NCBI GenBank assembly: GCA_016713435.1
Contig: JADJPD010000010.1
Span: forward strand, 372,001-436,000
DNA length: 64,000 nt
From: Gemmatimonadota bacterium
Lineage (GTDB): Bacteria; Gemmatimonadota; Gemmatimonadetes; Gemmatimonadales; GWC2-71-9
Direction: 5' to 3'
In this document: in pieces, positions 1 to 7,454 of the stretch
How the letters are laid out: each line of letters opens with the position of its first letter
Position numbering within the stretch: position 1 is the first letter of the stretch
Position numbers and translations under genes: made by a program
The notes under the pieces: generated by a model
Databases searched by the model: none
The model's input: only the letters and a program-made list of their open reading frames with translations
Told to the model about the DNA's origin: nothing

Positions 1-1
1 G

Positions 2-1240
2 GCCGGCACCGCCAAGGCGCACGGCGAGCCGCTCGGCGCCGACGAGATCCGCGCCACCCGCGAGGCGCTCGGCTGGAGCCACGCGCCCTTCGAGATCCCG
101 GACGCGATCCGCGCCCAGTGGGACGCCCGCGCCCGCGGCACCGCGGCGGAGCAGGAGTGGCAGGCCCGCTTCGAGGCCTATCGCTCGGCCCATCCGGCGC
201 TGGCCGCGGAGTTTGAGCGCCGCGTGAGCGGGGCGCTCCCGGCGGAATTCGCCACCATCCGGGCGGATGCGGTGGCCACGGCCGTGAAGCCGGCGGGCGC
301 CGTGGCCAGCCGCAAGGCCTCGCAGCAGGTACTGGCGCTCCTCGGCCCCAAGGTGCCGGAGCTCCTCGGCGGCAGCGCCGACCTCACCGGCTCCAACCTC
401 ACCGACTTCCCCGGCGCCGGGGCGGTGCGGGCCGGCGAGCCCGGCGGGCGGCACATCAACTACGGGGTCCGCGAGTTCGGCATGGCCGCCATCATGAACG
501 GCATGGCGCTCCACGGCGGCTTCATCCCGTACGGCGGCACCTTCCTCACCTTCTGCGACTACAACCGCAACGCCATCCGCATGGCCGCGCTGATGAAGCA
601 GCGGGTGATCCACGTCCTGACCCACGATTCCATCGGCCTCGGCGAGGATGGGCCCACGCACCAGGCCGTGGAGCACGCGGCCAGCCTGCGCCTCATCCCC
701 AACCTCGAGGTCTGGCGCCCCTGCGACACCCTCGAGACCACGGTGGCCTGGACCGAGGCCGTCGCCGACGCGGCGCGCCCCTCGGCGTTGCTCCTCTCCC
801 GCCAGAACCTCCCCGTGCTGGCGCGCGAGGCCGCGCACGTCGAGGGCATCCAGCGCGGCGGCTACGTGCTCTCCGACCGGCCCGCGCCCCAGGCCGTGAT
901 CCTGGCCACCGGCTCCGAGGTGGGCCTGGCCATGACGGCGCAGCAGCAGCTCGATGAGCGCGGCATCCCGGTGCGCGTGGTCTCGGTGCCCTCGAGCACC
1001 CGCTTCGACCGCCAGCCGGCGGCGTGGCGGGCGGAGGTGCTCGGGCAGGGCATCCCGCGGATCGGCGTCGAGGCCGGCGTGACGCGGTGGTGGGGCCAGT
1101 ACGGCTGCGTCGCCGCGCTCGGCGTGGACAGCTTCGGCGAGTCGGCGCCGGCGCCGGCGGTCTACGAGCACTTCGGCCTCACGGCCGCGCGGCTCGTGGC
1201 GCTGGTGGAATCGCTGGTGGCCGCGCCCGCGCCGGCATGA
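2..1240 (+). CDS. tkt: Transketolase, C-terminal 412 residues (5' truncated by window edge)
   Basis: Thiamine-diphosphate enzyme that moves two-carbon ketol units between sugar phosphates in the pentose phosphate and Calvin cycles. The frame is open from base 2, so the gene begins before the window and about 60% of a normal 660-residue transketolase is present. Visible hallmarks are TAKAHGEPLG at the very start, GSADLTGSN, the GVREFGM segment carrying the Glu that activates the cofactor, and GLGEDGPTHQ. The stop overlaps the next start as ATGA, so it is translationally coupled to the Gph-like phosphatase. With the next three genes it forms the order seen in cbbT-Z-Y-A operons. Confidence 0.96.
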   Translation, partial: AGTAKAHGEPLGADEIRATREALGWSHAPFEIPDAIRAQWDARARGTAAEQEWQARFEAYRSAHPALAAEFERRVSGALPAEFATIRADAVATAVKPAGAVASRKASQQVLALLGPKVPELLGGSADLTGSNLTDFPGAGAVRAGEPGGRHINYGVREFGMAAIMNGMALHGGFIPYGGTFLTFCDYNRNAIRMAALMKQRVIHVLTHDSIGLGEDGPTHQAVEHAASLRLIPNLEVWRPCDTLETTVAWTEAVADAARPSALLLSRQNLPVLAREAAHVEGIQRGGYVLSDRPAPQAVILATGSEVGLAMTAQQQLDERGIPVRVVSVPSSTRFDRQPAAWRAEVLGQGIPRIGVEAGVTRWWGQYGCVAALGVDSFGESAPAPAVYEHFGLTAARLVALVESLVAAPAPA

Positions 1241-1926
1241 CGGGGCCGTATCGCCTGGTCTCGTTCGACCTCGACGGCACCCTGGTGGACACCGCGGCGG
1301 AGATCGCCGAGGCGGCCTGCCTGGCGCTCGAGGAGCAGGGACTGCCGCGGCGGCCGGTGCCGGAGATCGTGGCGCTGATCGGCCACGGCACCGAGACGCT
1401 GATCCGGGCGCTGCTGGCCCGCGCCGTGGCGGAAGACCCGGCGCGCGCCGGGCAGGTGCCCGAGGCGGCGCTCCTCGCCAGCATGGACACGCACTACGCC
1501 CGCACCACCGGCACCACCGCGCGGCCCTATCCCGGCGCGCGTGAGGCGGTGGACCGGCTGGGCGCGCAGGGCGTGTTCCTGGCGTGCGTCACCAACAAGG
1601 AATCGCGCCACGCGCAGCGGGTGCTCGAGGCCACCGGCCTCGACGACTGCTTCGCCGTGGTGATCGGCGGCGACACGCTGCCCTGGAAGAAGCCGGACGC
1701 CCGGGTGCTCCAGAAGGTGATGGAGCTGGCGGGCGCCACCCCCGCCACCACCGCCCACGTCGGCGACTCGGGGATCGACGTGCAGGCCGCCCGGAACGCC
1801 GGCGTGGCCGCCTGGGTGGTGCCCTACGGCTACAACGGCGGCCGCCCCATCGCGGAGGCGGGCCCGGACCGGGTGTTCGAGGGCCTGAGTGGCGTGGCCG
1901 ATCACGTGCTCGGCGCCCAGGCGTGA
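1237..1926 (+). CDS. gph: HAD phosphatase, phosphoglycolate phosphatase type (Gph/CbbZ)
   Basis: A 229-residue haloacid-dehalogenase-family phosphatase. The nucleophile motif FDLDGTLVDT is near residue 10, a Lys segment (PWKKPD) follows at about 150, and the acidic motif HVGDSGIDVQAARNAG lies near 170. The family normally dephosphorylates 2-phosphoglycolate, the product of RuBisCO oxygenation or DNA repair. The ATG overlapping the transketolase stop (ATGA) is preferred because the HAD motif then sits at the N terminus; reading from an upstream in-frame start adds only low-complexity sequence. Substrate is inferred from family and from the neighbouring transketolase, CbbY and aldolase genes. 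Confidence 0.88.
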   Translation: MTGPYRLVSFDLDGTLVDTAAEIAEAACLALEEQGLPRRPVPEIVALIGHGTETLIRALLARAVAEDPARAGQVPEAALLASMDTHYARTTGTTARPYPGAREAVDRLGAQGVFLACVTNKESRHAQRVLEATGLDDCFAVVIGGDTLPWKKPDARVLQKVMELAGATPATTAHVGDSGIDVQAARNAGVAAWVVPYGYNGGRPIAEAGPDRVFEGLSGVADHVLGAQA

Positions 1927-1936
1927 GGCGCCGCAC

Positions 1937-2707
1937 ATGACCGGACTGCGCGCCATCCTCTGGGACGTGGACGGCACGCTGGCGGAGACGGAGCGCGAGG
2001 GGCACCGGGTGGCCTTCAACGAGGCCTTCGCGGCGCTCGGGCTGCCGTGGCGCTGGGACGTGGCGCACTACGGCGAGCTGCTCAAGGTGGCCGGCGGCCG
2101 CGAGCGGCTGCTGCACGACATGACGGCCCGCCCCGACGCGCCCGCGTCCCCCGAGGCGCGCGTGGAGCTGGCTGGACGGGTGCACCAGCGCAAGACCGCC
2201 GCCTACACGGCGATGGTGCGCGCGGGGCGGATCCCGCTCCGGCCCGGGGTGCGGGAGCTGCTCGGGGAGTGCCGGGCCGCCGGGCTCCGGCTCGGGATCG
2301 CCACCACCACCACCCGCGCCAACGTCGAGGCGCTGCTCGAGGCCACGGTCGGGCCGGGGTGGTGCGAGGTGATGGTCACCGGCGAGGACACGGCGCGGAA
2401 GAAGCCCGATCCCGCGGTGTACCGGCAGGCGCTGGCGGTCCTGCAGCTCGCGCCCGGGGAGGCGATCGCGGTGGAGGACTCGCCCGACGGGGTGCGTGCC
2501 GCGCGCGGGGCGGGCCTGCCGGTGATCGTGACGGACAGTGCGTACTTCGCCGGTGCCGCCATCGAGGGAGCGGCGGCACGCGGCCCCGGCTTCGACAATC
2601 GCATGGGCTGGCTGCCCGCCCCGGTTCCCCCGGGCGCGGGGCCCGTCCGCCTGGACGACCTGCGCCGCTGGTGGGCGCCGGCGTCTCCATCATCCAGCAC
2701 GGAGTGA
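1937..2707 (+). CDS. cbbY: HAD phosphatase of the CbbY type
   Basis: A 256-residue HAD-superfamily protein with WDVDGTLAETEREGHR at the N terminus, a Thr-rich motif II (GIATTTTRANV), RKKPDP and the acidic motif AVEDSPDGVRAARGAGLPVIV. The E(T/R)EGHRxAFNxAF pattern after the nucleophile motif is typical of CbbY proteins, which remove the RuBisCO inhibitor xylulose-1,5-bisphosphate. It starts 10 nt after the Gph-like gene and ends 4 nt before the aldolase gene, so the four genes are one operon. A beta-phosphoglucomutase-like activity is the main alternative, since the families are close. Confidence 0.82.
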   Translation: MTGLRAILWDVDGTLAETEREGHRVAFNEAFAALGLPWRWDVAHYGELLKVAGGRERLLHDMTARPDAPASPEARVELAGRVHQRKTAAYTAMVRAGRIPLRPGVRELLGECRAAGLRLGIATTTTRANVEALLEATVGPGWCEVMVTGEDTARKKPDPAVYRQALAVLQLAPGEAIAVEDSPDGVRAARGAGLPVIVTDSAYFAGAAIEGAAARGPGFDNRMGWLPAPVPPGAGPVRLDDLRRWWAPASPSSSTE

Positions 2708-2711
2708 TCCG

Positions 2712-3749
2712 ATGGCCCTGGTCTCGTTGCGCCAGCTGCTCGATCATGCCGCCGAGTTCGGCTACGGCGTGCCCGCCTTCAACGTCAACAACCTGGAGCA
2801 GATCCAGGCCATCATGGAGGCCGCCGAGAAGACCCAGTCGCCGGTGATCCTGCAGGCCTCGGCCGGCGCCCGGAAGTACGCCGGCGAGCCCTACCTGCGG
2901 CACATGGTGCTCGGCGCCGTCGAGTCGCACCCCGACATCCCGGTGGTGCTGCACCAGGACCATGGCACCTCCCCCGCGGTCTGCCAGCAGTCCATCCGCT
3001 CCGGCTTCACCAGCGTGATGATGGACGGCTCGCTGCTCGAGGACGGCAAGACGCCGGCGTCCTACGAGTACAACCTCGAGGTCACGAAGAAGGTGTCGGA
3101 GTTTGCCCACGCCATCGGCGTCTCGGTGGAGGGCGAGCTCGGCTGCCTCGGGTCGCTCGAGACCGGCGAGGCGGGCGAGGAGGACGGCATCGGCGCCGAG
3201 GGGAAGCTGAGCCACGACATGCTGCTCACCGACCCGGCGCAGGCGAAGGAGTTCGTGGCGGCCACCGGCGTGGACGCGCTCGCCATCGCCATCGGCACCA
3301 GCCACGGCGCCTACAAGTTCACCCGCAAGCCCACCGGCGACATCCTGGCCATGGACCGCATCGCCGAGATCCACGCGGCGATCCCCACCACCCACCTCGT
3401 GATGCACGGCTCCTCGAGCGTGCCGCAGGAGTGGCTGGCCATCATCCGGAAGTACGGCGGCGACATCAAGGAGACCTACGGCGTGCCGGTGGAGGAGATC
3501 CAGCGCGGCATCAAGACCGGGGTCCGGAAGGTGAACATCGACACCGACATCCGCCTGGCCATGACCGGCGCCATGCGGAAGGTCTTCGCCGAGCAGCCGT
3601 CGGAATTCGACCCGCGGAAGGCGCTCATCGCGGCGCGCGCCGCCGCCCGGGACATCTGCATCGCGCGCTTCGAGGCCTTCGGCACCGCGGGCCACGCCCC
3701 CAAGATCAAGCCGATCCCGCTCGAGACGCTGGCCAAGCGCTACAAGTAG
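2712..3749 (+). CDS. cbbA: Class II fructose-bisphosphate aldolase
   Basis: Zinc-dependent aldolase (345 residues) that joins or splits fructose-1,6-bisphosphate, and in Calvin-cycle organisms also makes sedoheptulose bisphosphate. The protein opens with MALVSLRQLLDHAAEFGYGVPAFNVNN and contains the catalytic and zinc-binding segments HQDHGT, SVEGELGCLGS, GTSHGAYKF and MHGSSSVPQ. The length is that of the long, Calvin-cycle subtype. An ATG 4 nt after the CbbY stop defines the start. It is the last gene of the operon and is followed by a hairpin terminator. Confidence 0.95.
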   Translation: MALVSLRQLLDHAAEFGYGVPAFNVNNLEQIQAIMEAAEKTQSPVILQASAGARKYAGEPYLRHMVLGAVESHPDIPVVLHQDHGTSPAVCQQSIRSGFTSVMMDGSLLEDGKTPASYEYNLEVTKKVSEFAHAIGVSVEGELGCLGSLETGEAGEEDGIGAEGKLSHDMLLTDPAQAKEFVAATGVDALAIAIGTSHGAYKFTRKPTGDILAMDRIAEIHAAIPTTHLVMHGSSSVPQEWLAIIRKYGGDIKETYGVPVEEIQRGIKTGVRKVNIDTDIRLAMTGAMRKVFAEQPSEFDPRKALIAARAAARDICIARFEAFGTAGHAPKIKPIPLETLAKRYK

Positions 3750-3773
3750 CCGGGCGGGCGCACCGCGCCGCGA

Positions 3774-3804
3774 GGCCCCGTCGTCCGTGAGGACGGCGGG
3801 GCTT
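3774..3804 (+). terminator. Hairpin terminator after the aldolase operon
   Basis: GGCCCCGTCGTCC pairs with GGACGGCGGGGC across a GTGA loop, with one G-U pair, 27 bases after the aldolase stop. The T-run is weak (CTTCC). Confidence 0.6.
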
Positions 3805-3855
3805 CCGCGTTCTGGGCGGCTGCAACGTCTGCAACCGGGGACGGATGCACTCCTC

Positions 3856-3907
3856 TTGACTGTCTAGTGGAAGCGGCCCAGATTGGCCCCAGCACTAGAC
3901 CGTCTAG
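3856..3907 (+). promoter_or_regulatory. PadR promoter with probable autoregulatory operator
   Basis: A TTGACT -35 (3856-3861) stands 17 bp from CAGATT (3879-3884). The sequence GTCTAG occurs in TGTCTAGTGG (3861-3870) and CGTCTAGCGG (3901-3910), 40 bp apart. TCTAGTG (3863-3869) is an exact inverted repeat of CACTAGA (3893-3899), and CTAGAC-C-GTCTAG (3895-3907) is itself a palindrome. Repeats that flank the -10 region and precede a PadR gene by 14 bp are a likely PadR operator. Repression is inferred. Confidence 0.6.
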
Positions 3908-3920
3908 CGGAGTTCGGATC

Positions 3921-4253
3921 ATGGCCCACACGCCCCTCGCCCTGCTGCAGGGCACCCTCGACCTCATCGTGCTGCAGCTGCTGCGCGCGGAGCCCACCAA
4001 CGGCTACGACCTGAGCCTCCGGATCCAGGCCACCTCGCGCGACGTGCTGCAGGTCAACGCCGGCTCCCTCTATCCGGCGCTCTACCGCCTCGAGGAGCGG
4101 GGGCTCATCGCCTCGACGTGGCAGGAGACGCCGAAGGGGCGCCGGGCCAAGGTCTATTCCCTCACGCCGGCCGGCCGGAAGCAGCTCGCGGCCGCGCGCG
4201 CCGACTGGCAGCGCTTTGCCGGCGCGCTCGGCGCCATCCTGGGCACCGCCTGA
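3921..4253 (+). CDS. PadR-family transcriptional regulator
   Basis: A 110-residue winged-helix regulator. LLQGTLDLIVLQLLRAEPTNGYDLSLRIQ is the N-terminal PadR signature, followed by VNAGSLYPALYRLEERGLI (the recognition helix region) and the wing KGRRAKVYSLTPAGRKQL. Short PadR proteins of this type are regularly encoded directly before ADOP-type FtsX permeases, as here with a 10-nt gap. The palindromic repeats immediately upstream suggest that it represses its own operon. The ATG at 3921 is chosen because earlier in-frame codons would fall inside the promoter. Confidence 0.9.
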   Translation: MAHTPLALLQGTLDLIVLQLLRAEPTNGYDLSLRIQATSRDVLQVNAGSLYPALYRLEERGLIASTWQETPKGRRAKVYSLTPAGRKQLAAARADWQRFAGALGAILGTA

Positions 4254-4263
4254 GGCCGGGCCG

Positions 4264-7227
4264 ATGAATCCGGCGACGTGGATGATGCGCCGCGTGCGCG
4301 GCCTGCTCCGGCGGCGCGCGCTCGAGCGGGAGATGCAGGAGGAGATGGCGGGGCACCTCGAGCAGGCCGCCGAGCGCTTCCGGGCCCGCGGGCTCCCGGC
4401 GGACCAGGCGCGGGAGGCGGCGCGGCGGGAGTTCGGCAACGTGGCGCTGCTGCAGGAGGAGGCGCGCGAGGCGCGCGGCTTCCGCTGGCTGCACGACATC
4501 GGCGCCGACCTGCGCTTCGCCGTGCGCCACTTCCGGCGGCACACGGCCACGGCCGTGCTCATCGTGGCGGTGCTGGCCCTCGGCACGGCGGCCAACACCA
4601 TCATCTTCTCGATGCTGCAGGCCAACTTCTTCCGCCCGGCGCCCGCCGTGCCGGCGGACCCCGCGCACGTCCGGCTCTGGGCGGAGGAGCGCGCCACGCC
4701 CACCGCGCGCTTCACGCCGCGCGGCTTCACGTTCCCGGAGCTGCAGGCCTTGGCCGGCCGCCGCGCCGTGTTCCACGACCTGGCCGCATGGACCGATGAC
4801 GACGTGATCCTCGACGCGGGCGACAGCACCGGCGCGAGGAGCCTCCATGCGCAGTTCGTGACGCCCAACTACTTCACCACCCTCGGCGTGCCGGTGGCGG
4901 CCGGCCGGTCCTTCCTCCCCGGCACGAGTGGCGCGACGGCCGACGCCCCGGAGCTCGCCGCGGTCCTCTCCACTCCGCTCGCCGCGCTCCTCTACGGCAC
5001 GCCGTCCGCGGCCGTGGGGCGCACCGTGCGGATCAACGAGGTGACGGTGCTCGTCGTCGGCGTGGCCGCCCCGCGGTTCCAGGGCGCCATCCGCAACATG
5101 GACGACGCCGCCCTCTGGCTCCCGGTCAGCGCCCGGGCCGAGCTGGCCCGGCTCTCCCCGTCGTGGCTCAGTGATGCGGCGGTGCTGGCCCTGTTTGCCC
5201 GCCTGGCCCCGGGTGCCTCACGGGCGCAGGCCACGGCCCTCACCCAGCAGGTGGTGACCGCCACGCTGCCTGACTCGGCCACGCGCGTGGGGATGACGCG
5301 GCGCGCCGAGGTGCTGGCGCTGCAGGCGCTGCCGCCGGGCGAGGAGACCAGCGAGATGGCCCTGGCGGTGAGCTTCGTGACGCTCATCGGCGTGGTGATC
5401 CTGCTGGTGGCGTGGATGAACGTGAGCTCGCTCATGGTGGCGGCCGCCGTGGGGCGCCGCCACGAGATCGCGGTGCGGCTCTCCCTCGGCGCCTCCCGCT
5501 GGCGGCTGCTCCGCCAGCTCCTCGCCGAGTCCACGCTGCTGGCGCTCACCGGCAGCGCCCTGGGGCTGCTCCTCGCCTGGTGGGAGCTCAGCTACATGGC
5601 GCGCACCGAGGTGGAGGGCGTGGACCTGGCGCCCGATCTCGGCACCTTCGCCTTCGTGGCGGGAATGGCGCTGGCCACGGGCATCCTCTTCGGCCTCTCG
5701 CCGGCGCTGCACGCCACCCGCGGCGCCGTGGCCAACGCGCTGCGCGATTCGGGCGCGGGCGCGGGCACGGCCAGCGGCGGCCGTGCACGGCTGCAGCGGG
5801 GGTTCGTGGTGGCGCAGATCGCGCTGTCGCAGCCGCTGCTGGTGCTGCTCGCCACCATGCTGTCGCTGGTGCTGGCCGGCTACCAGCCGCTGACACCGGC
5901 CATGAGCCGCCACGTGATCACCGCCGACGTCCGGCCGCTCGCGACCGCGGGCGCACCGGGGCAGGGGCAGGAGGCCGTGGACTCCCTGCTCCGCCGCATC
6001 GCCGAGCGGCCGGACGTGGTGAGCGCGGTGCCGGAGGCGCGGGGCTTTGCGCTGCGCGGGATCGTGCCACCGGGGACGCCGGTTCAGGGGACCGCGGGTG
6101 CGCGTCCGACCATCGTGCACCTCGAGGGGGCGGCGCCCGGGTGGTTCGCGCTGCTCGACGTGCCCATCGTGCTGGGCCGCGACGTGGCGCTCGCCGATTC
6201 GCTGGCCGAGGGGCCGCCGGTGGTGATCGGCAGCGACCTGGCGCGCGCCCTCTGGGGCGGCACCAATCCCGTGGGCCAGGTGCTCGCCTCGCCGCCGCTG
6301 CCGGGGTCGGGACAGGACTCGGTGCGCCTGACAGTGGTCGGCGTGTACGACGCCACCCGGCCGACCACCCGTGGCGCCCCGAGCGCCGCCGCGATGGGCG
6401 GCACGCCCACCTACCGCGTCTACACCGCCCACGGCCAGCAGTGGCGCCGGGACCGCCTGCTGGTGCGGACCCGGGGGCCCGCGGCGCCGGTCGTGCCTGA
6501 GCTGCAGCGCTTCGTGCGCACGGTGGCGCCGTCGCTCCCGGTGTCCTCGATGCTGACGCTGGCGCAGGCGGACGCCGAGCAGTCGCGGGAGGCGTTCCGG
6601 GTGGCGCTGCTGGCGGGGGCGGGCGGGGTGCTGGCGCTGCTGCTCGCCTCACTCGGCCTCTATGGCGTGGTGTCGCTCGCGGTGCGGCAGCGGACCCGCG
6701 AGATCGGGATCCGGATCGCGGTGGGCGCGGTCCCGATGGCGGTGGCGCGGATGTTCCTGGCGTCCGGGGTGCGGGTGAGCGCGCTGGCGCTGCTGCTCGG
6801 CCTGCCGCTCAGCATCGCGGCGCTCAAGTTCGGGCTGGCGCAGGGCCTGATCTTCGCGATCCCGGTGAACCCCTACCTGATCGGCGGCGTCATCGCCGCG
6901 CTGCAGCTCGGCGTGGCCTCCGCCGCCACGTGGATCCCGGCGCGCCGCGCCGCGCGCGTGGCGCCCGCCACGACGTTGCGGGTGGACGAGCGTGCAGGCG
7001 GAGGGGTCGGACGGCGGTCCCAGGGCGAGCCGCCGCGGGCTCCCGAGCTGGCGGAGGCGTCCCGAGAACTGGCGGCGGCGAATGCTGGCGGAGGCGTCTC
7101 GAGAGCCGGCGGAGCCCTCTCGAGAGCTGGCGAGACCGTGCCGGGCTCCGGCGAAGGCGGGCGGCGGGCAGCGGGACTTGTCGGGCGCGTCGCCGGGGTC
7201 GGCGGCGCGCGTGCGGTCGAGCGGTGA
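4264..7227 (+). CDS. ADOP-type FtsX/MacB-like permease
   Basis: A 987-residue inner-membrane protein of the acidobacterial duplicated orphan permease type: two FtsX/MacB units in one chain and no ATPase gene beside it. The cytoplasmic N-terminal helices (residues 1-75) include EMQEEMAGHLE and DQAREAARREFGN. The first membrane span is near residues 95-115 (TAVLIVAVLALGTAANTIIF). The first FtsX three-helix block is near 375-500, with GRRHEIAVRLSLGASRWRLLRQLLAES. The second ends the protein, with RQRTREIGIRIAVGAVPMAVARMF. Periplasmic MacB-like domains lie between them. The normal C terminus is reached at about residue 910; a further 75 low-complexity residues follow and look unusual. The transported substrate is unknown. 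Confidence 0.9.
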   Translation: MNPATWMMRRVRGLLRRRALEREMQEEMAGHLEQAAERFRARGLPADQAREAARREFGNVALLQEEAREARGFRWLHDIGADLRFAVRHFRRHTATAVLIVAVLALGTAANTIIFSMLQANFFRPAPAVPADPAHVRLWAEERATPTARFTPRGFTFPELQALAGRRAVFHDLAAWTDDDVILDAGDSTGARSLHAQFVTPNYFTTLGVPVAAGRSFLPGTSGATADAPELAAVLSTPLAALLYGTPSAAVGRTVRINEVTVLVVGVAAPRFQGAIRNMDDAALWLPVSARAELARLSPSWLSDAAVLALFARLAPGASRAQATALTQQVVTATLPDSATRVGMTRRAEVLALQALPPGEETSEMALAVSFVTLIGVVILLVAWMNVSSLMVAAAVGRRHEIAVRLSLGASRWRLLRQLLAESTLLALTGSALGLLLAWWELSYMARTEVEGVDLAPDLGTFAFVAGMALATGILFGLSPALHATRGAVANALRDSGAGAGTASGGRARLQRGFVVAQIALSQPLLVLLATMLSLVLAGYQPLTPAMSRHVITADVRPLATAGAPGQGQEAVDSLLRRIAERPDVVSAVPEARGFALRGIVPPGTPVQGTAGARPTIVHLEGAAPGWFALLDVPIVLGRDVALADSLAEGPPVVIGSDLARALWGGTNPVGQVLASPPLPGSGQDSVRLTVVGVYDATRPTTRGAPSAAAMGGTPTYRVYTAHGQQWRRDRLLVRTRGPAAPVVPELQRFVRTVAPSLPVSSMLTLAQADAEQSREAFRVALLAGAGGVLALLLASLGLYGVVSLAVRQRTREIGIRIAVGAVPMAVARMFLASGVRVSALALLLGLPLSIAALKFGLAQGLIFAIPVNPYLIGGVIAALQLGVASAATWIPARRAARVAPATTLRVDERAGGGVGRRSQGEPPRAPELAEASRELAAANAGGGVSRAGGALSRAGETVPGSGEGGRRAAGLVGRVAGVGGARAVER
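7045..7136 (+). repeat. Degenerate tandem repeat in the 3' end of the ADOP gene
   Basis: Imperfect units of the form GAG(A/C)-CTGGCGGAGGCGTC-TCGAGA recur about four times. They lie in the stretch that encodes the atypical C-terminal extension of the permease, and no forward frame has a stop here. Confidence 0.45.
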
Positions 7228-7283
7228 CCCAGCCGGCCCGGCTGGAACCGATCGCGGGGCGCACGAGGGTAGCCGGAAACACC

Positions 7284-7315
7284 GAGCCCCGCCGTCATCA
7301 CTGACGGCGGGGCTC
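7284..7315 (+). terminator. Perfect hairpin between the ADOP gene and tRNA-Arg
   Basis: A 14-bp perfect stem (GAGCCCCGCCGTCA with TGACGGCGGGGCTC, loop TCAC). It can serve the rightward permease transcript and, read on the other strand and followed by GGTGTTTCC, the leftward tRNA-Arg transcript. Confidence 0.65.
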
Positions 7316-7324
7316 CCTGGCGAG

Positions 7325-7398
7325 TGCGCCCGAGACGATTCGAACGTCCGACCTCTTGCTCCGGAGGCAAGCGCTCTATCCAGCTGAGCTACGGGCGC
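7325..7398 (-). tRNA. tRNA-Arg (anticodon CCG)
   Basis: On the minus strand the sequence folds as a 74-nt cloverleaf: acceptor GCGCCCG/CGGGCGC with discriminator A, D-arm AGCTCAGCTGGATAGAGC, anticodon stem CTTGC/GCAAG around loop CTCCGGA (anticodon CCG, reads CGG), and a T-loop TTCGAAT. The 3' CCA is not encoded. Confidence 0.95.
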
Positions 7399-7454
7399 GG
7401 GGGAGGGACCCAGGGGCCCTTCCGAGGGGCAGAATAGTCGCCGGGCGCGGCCCT

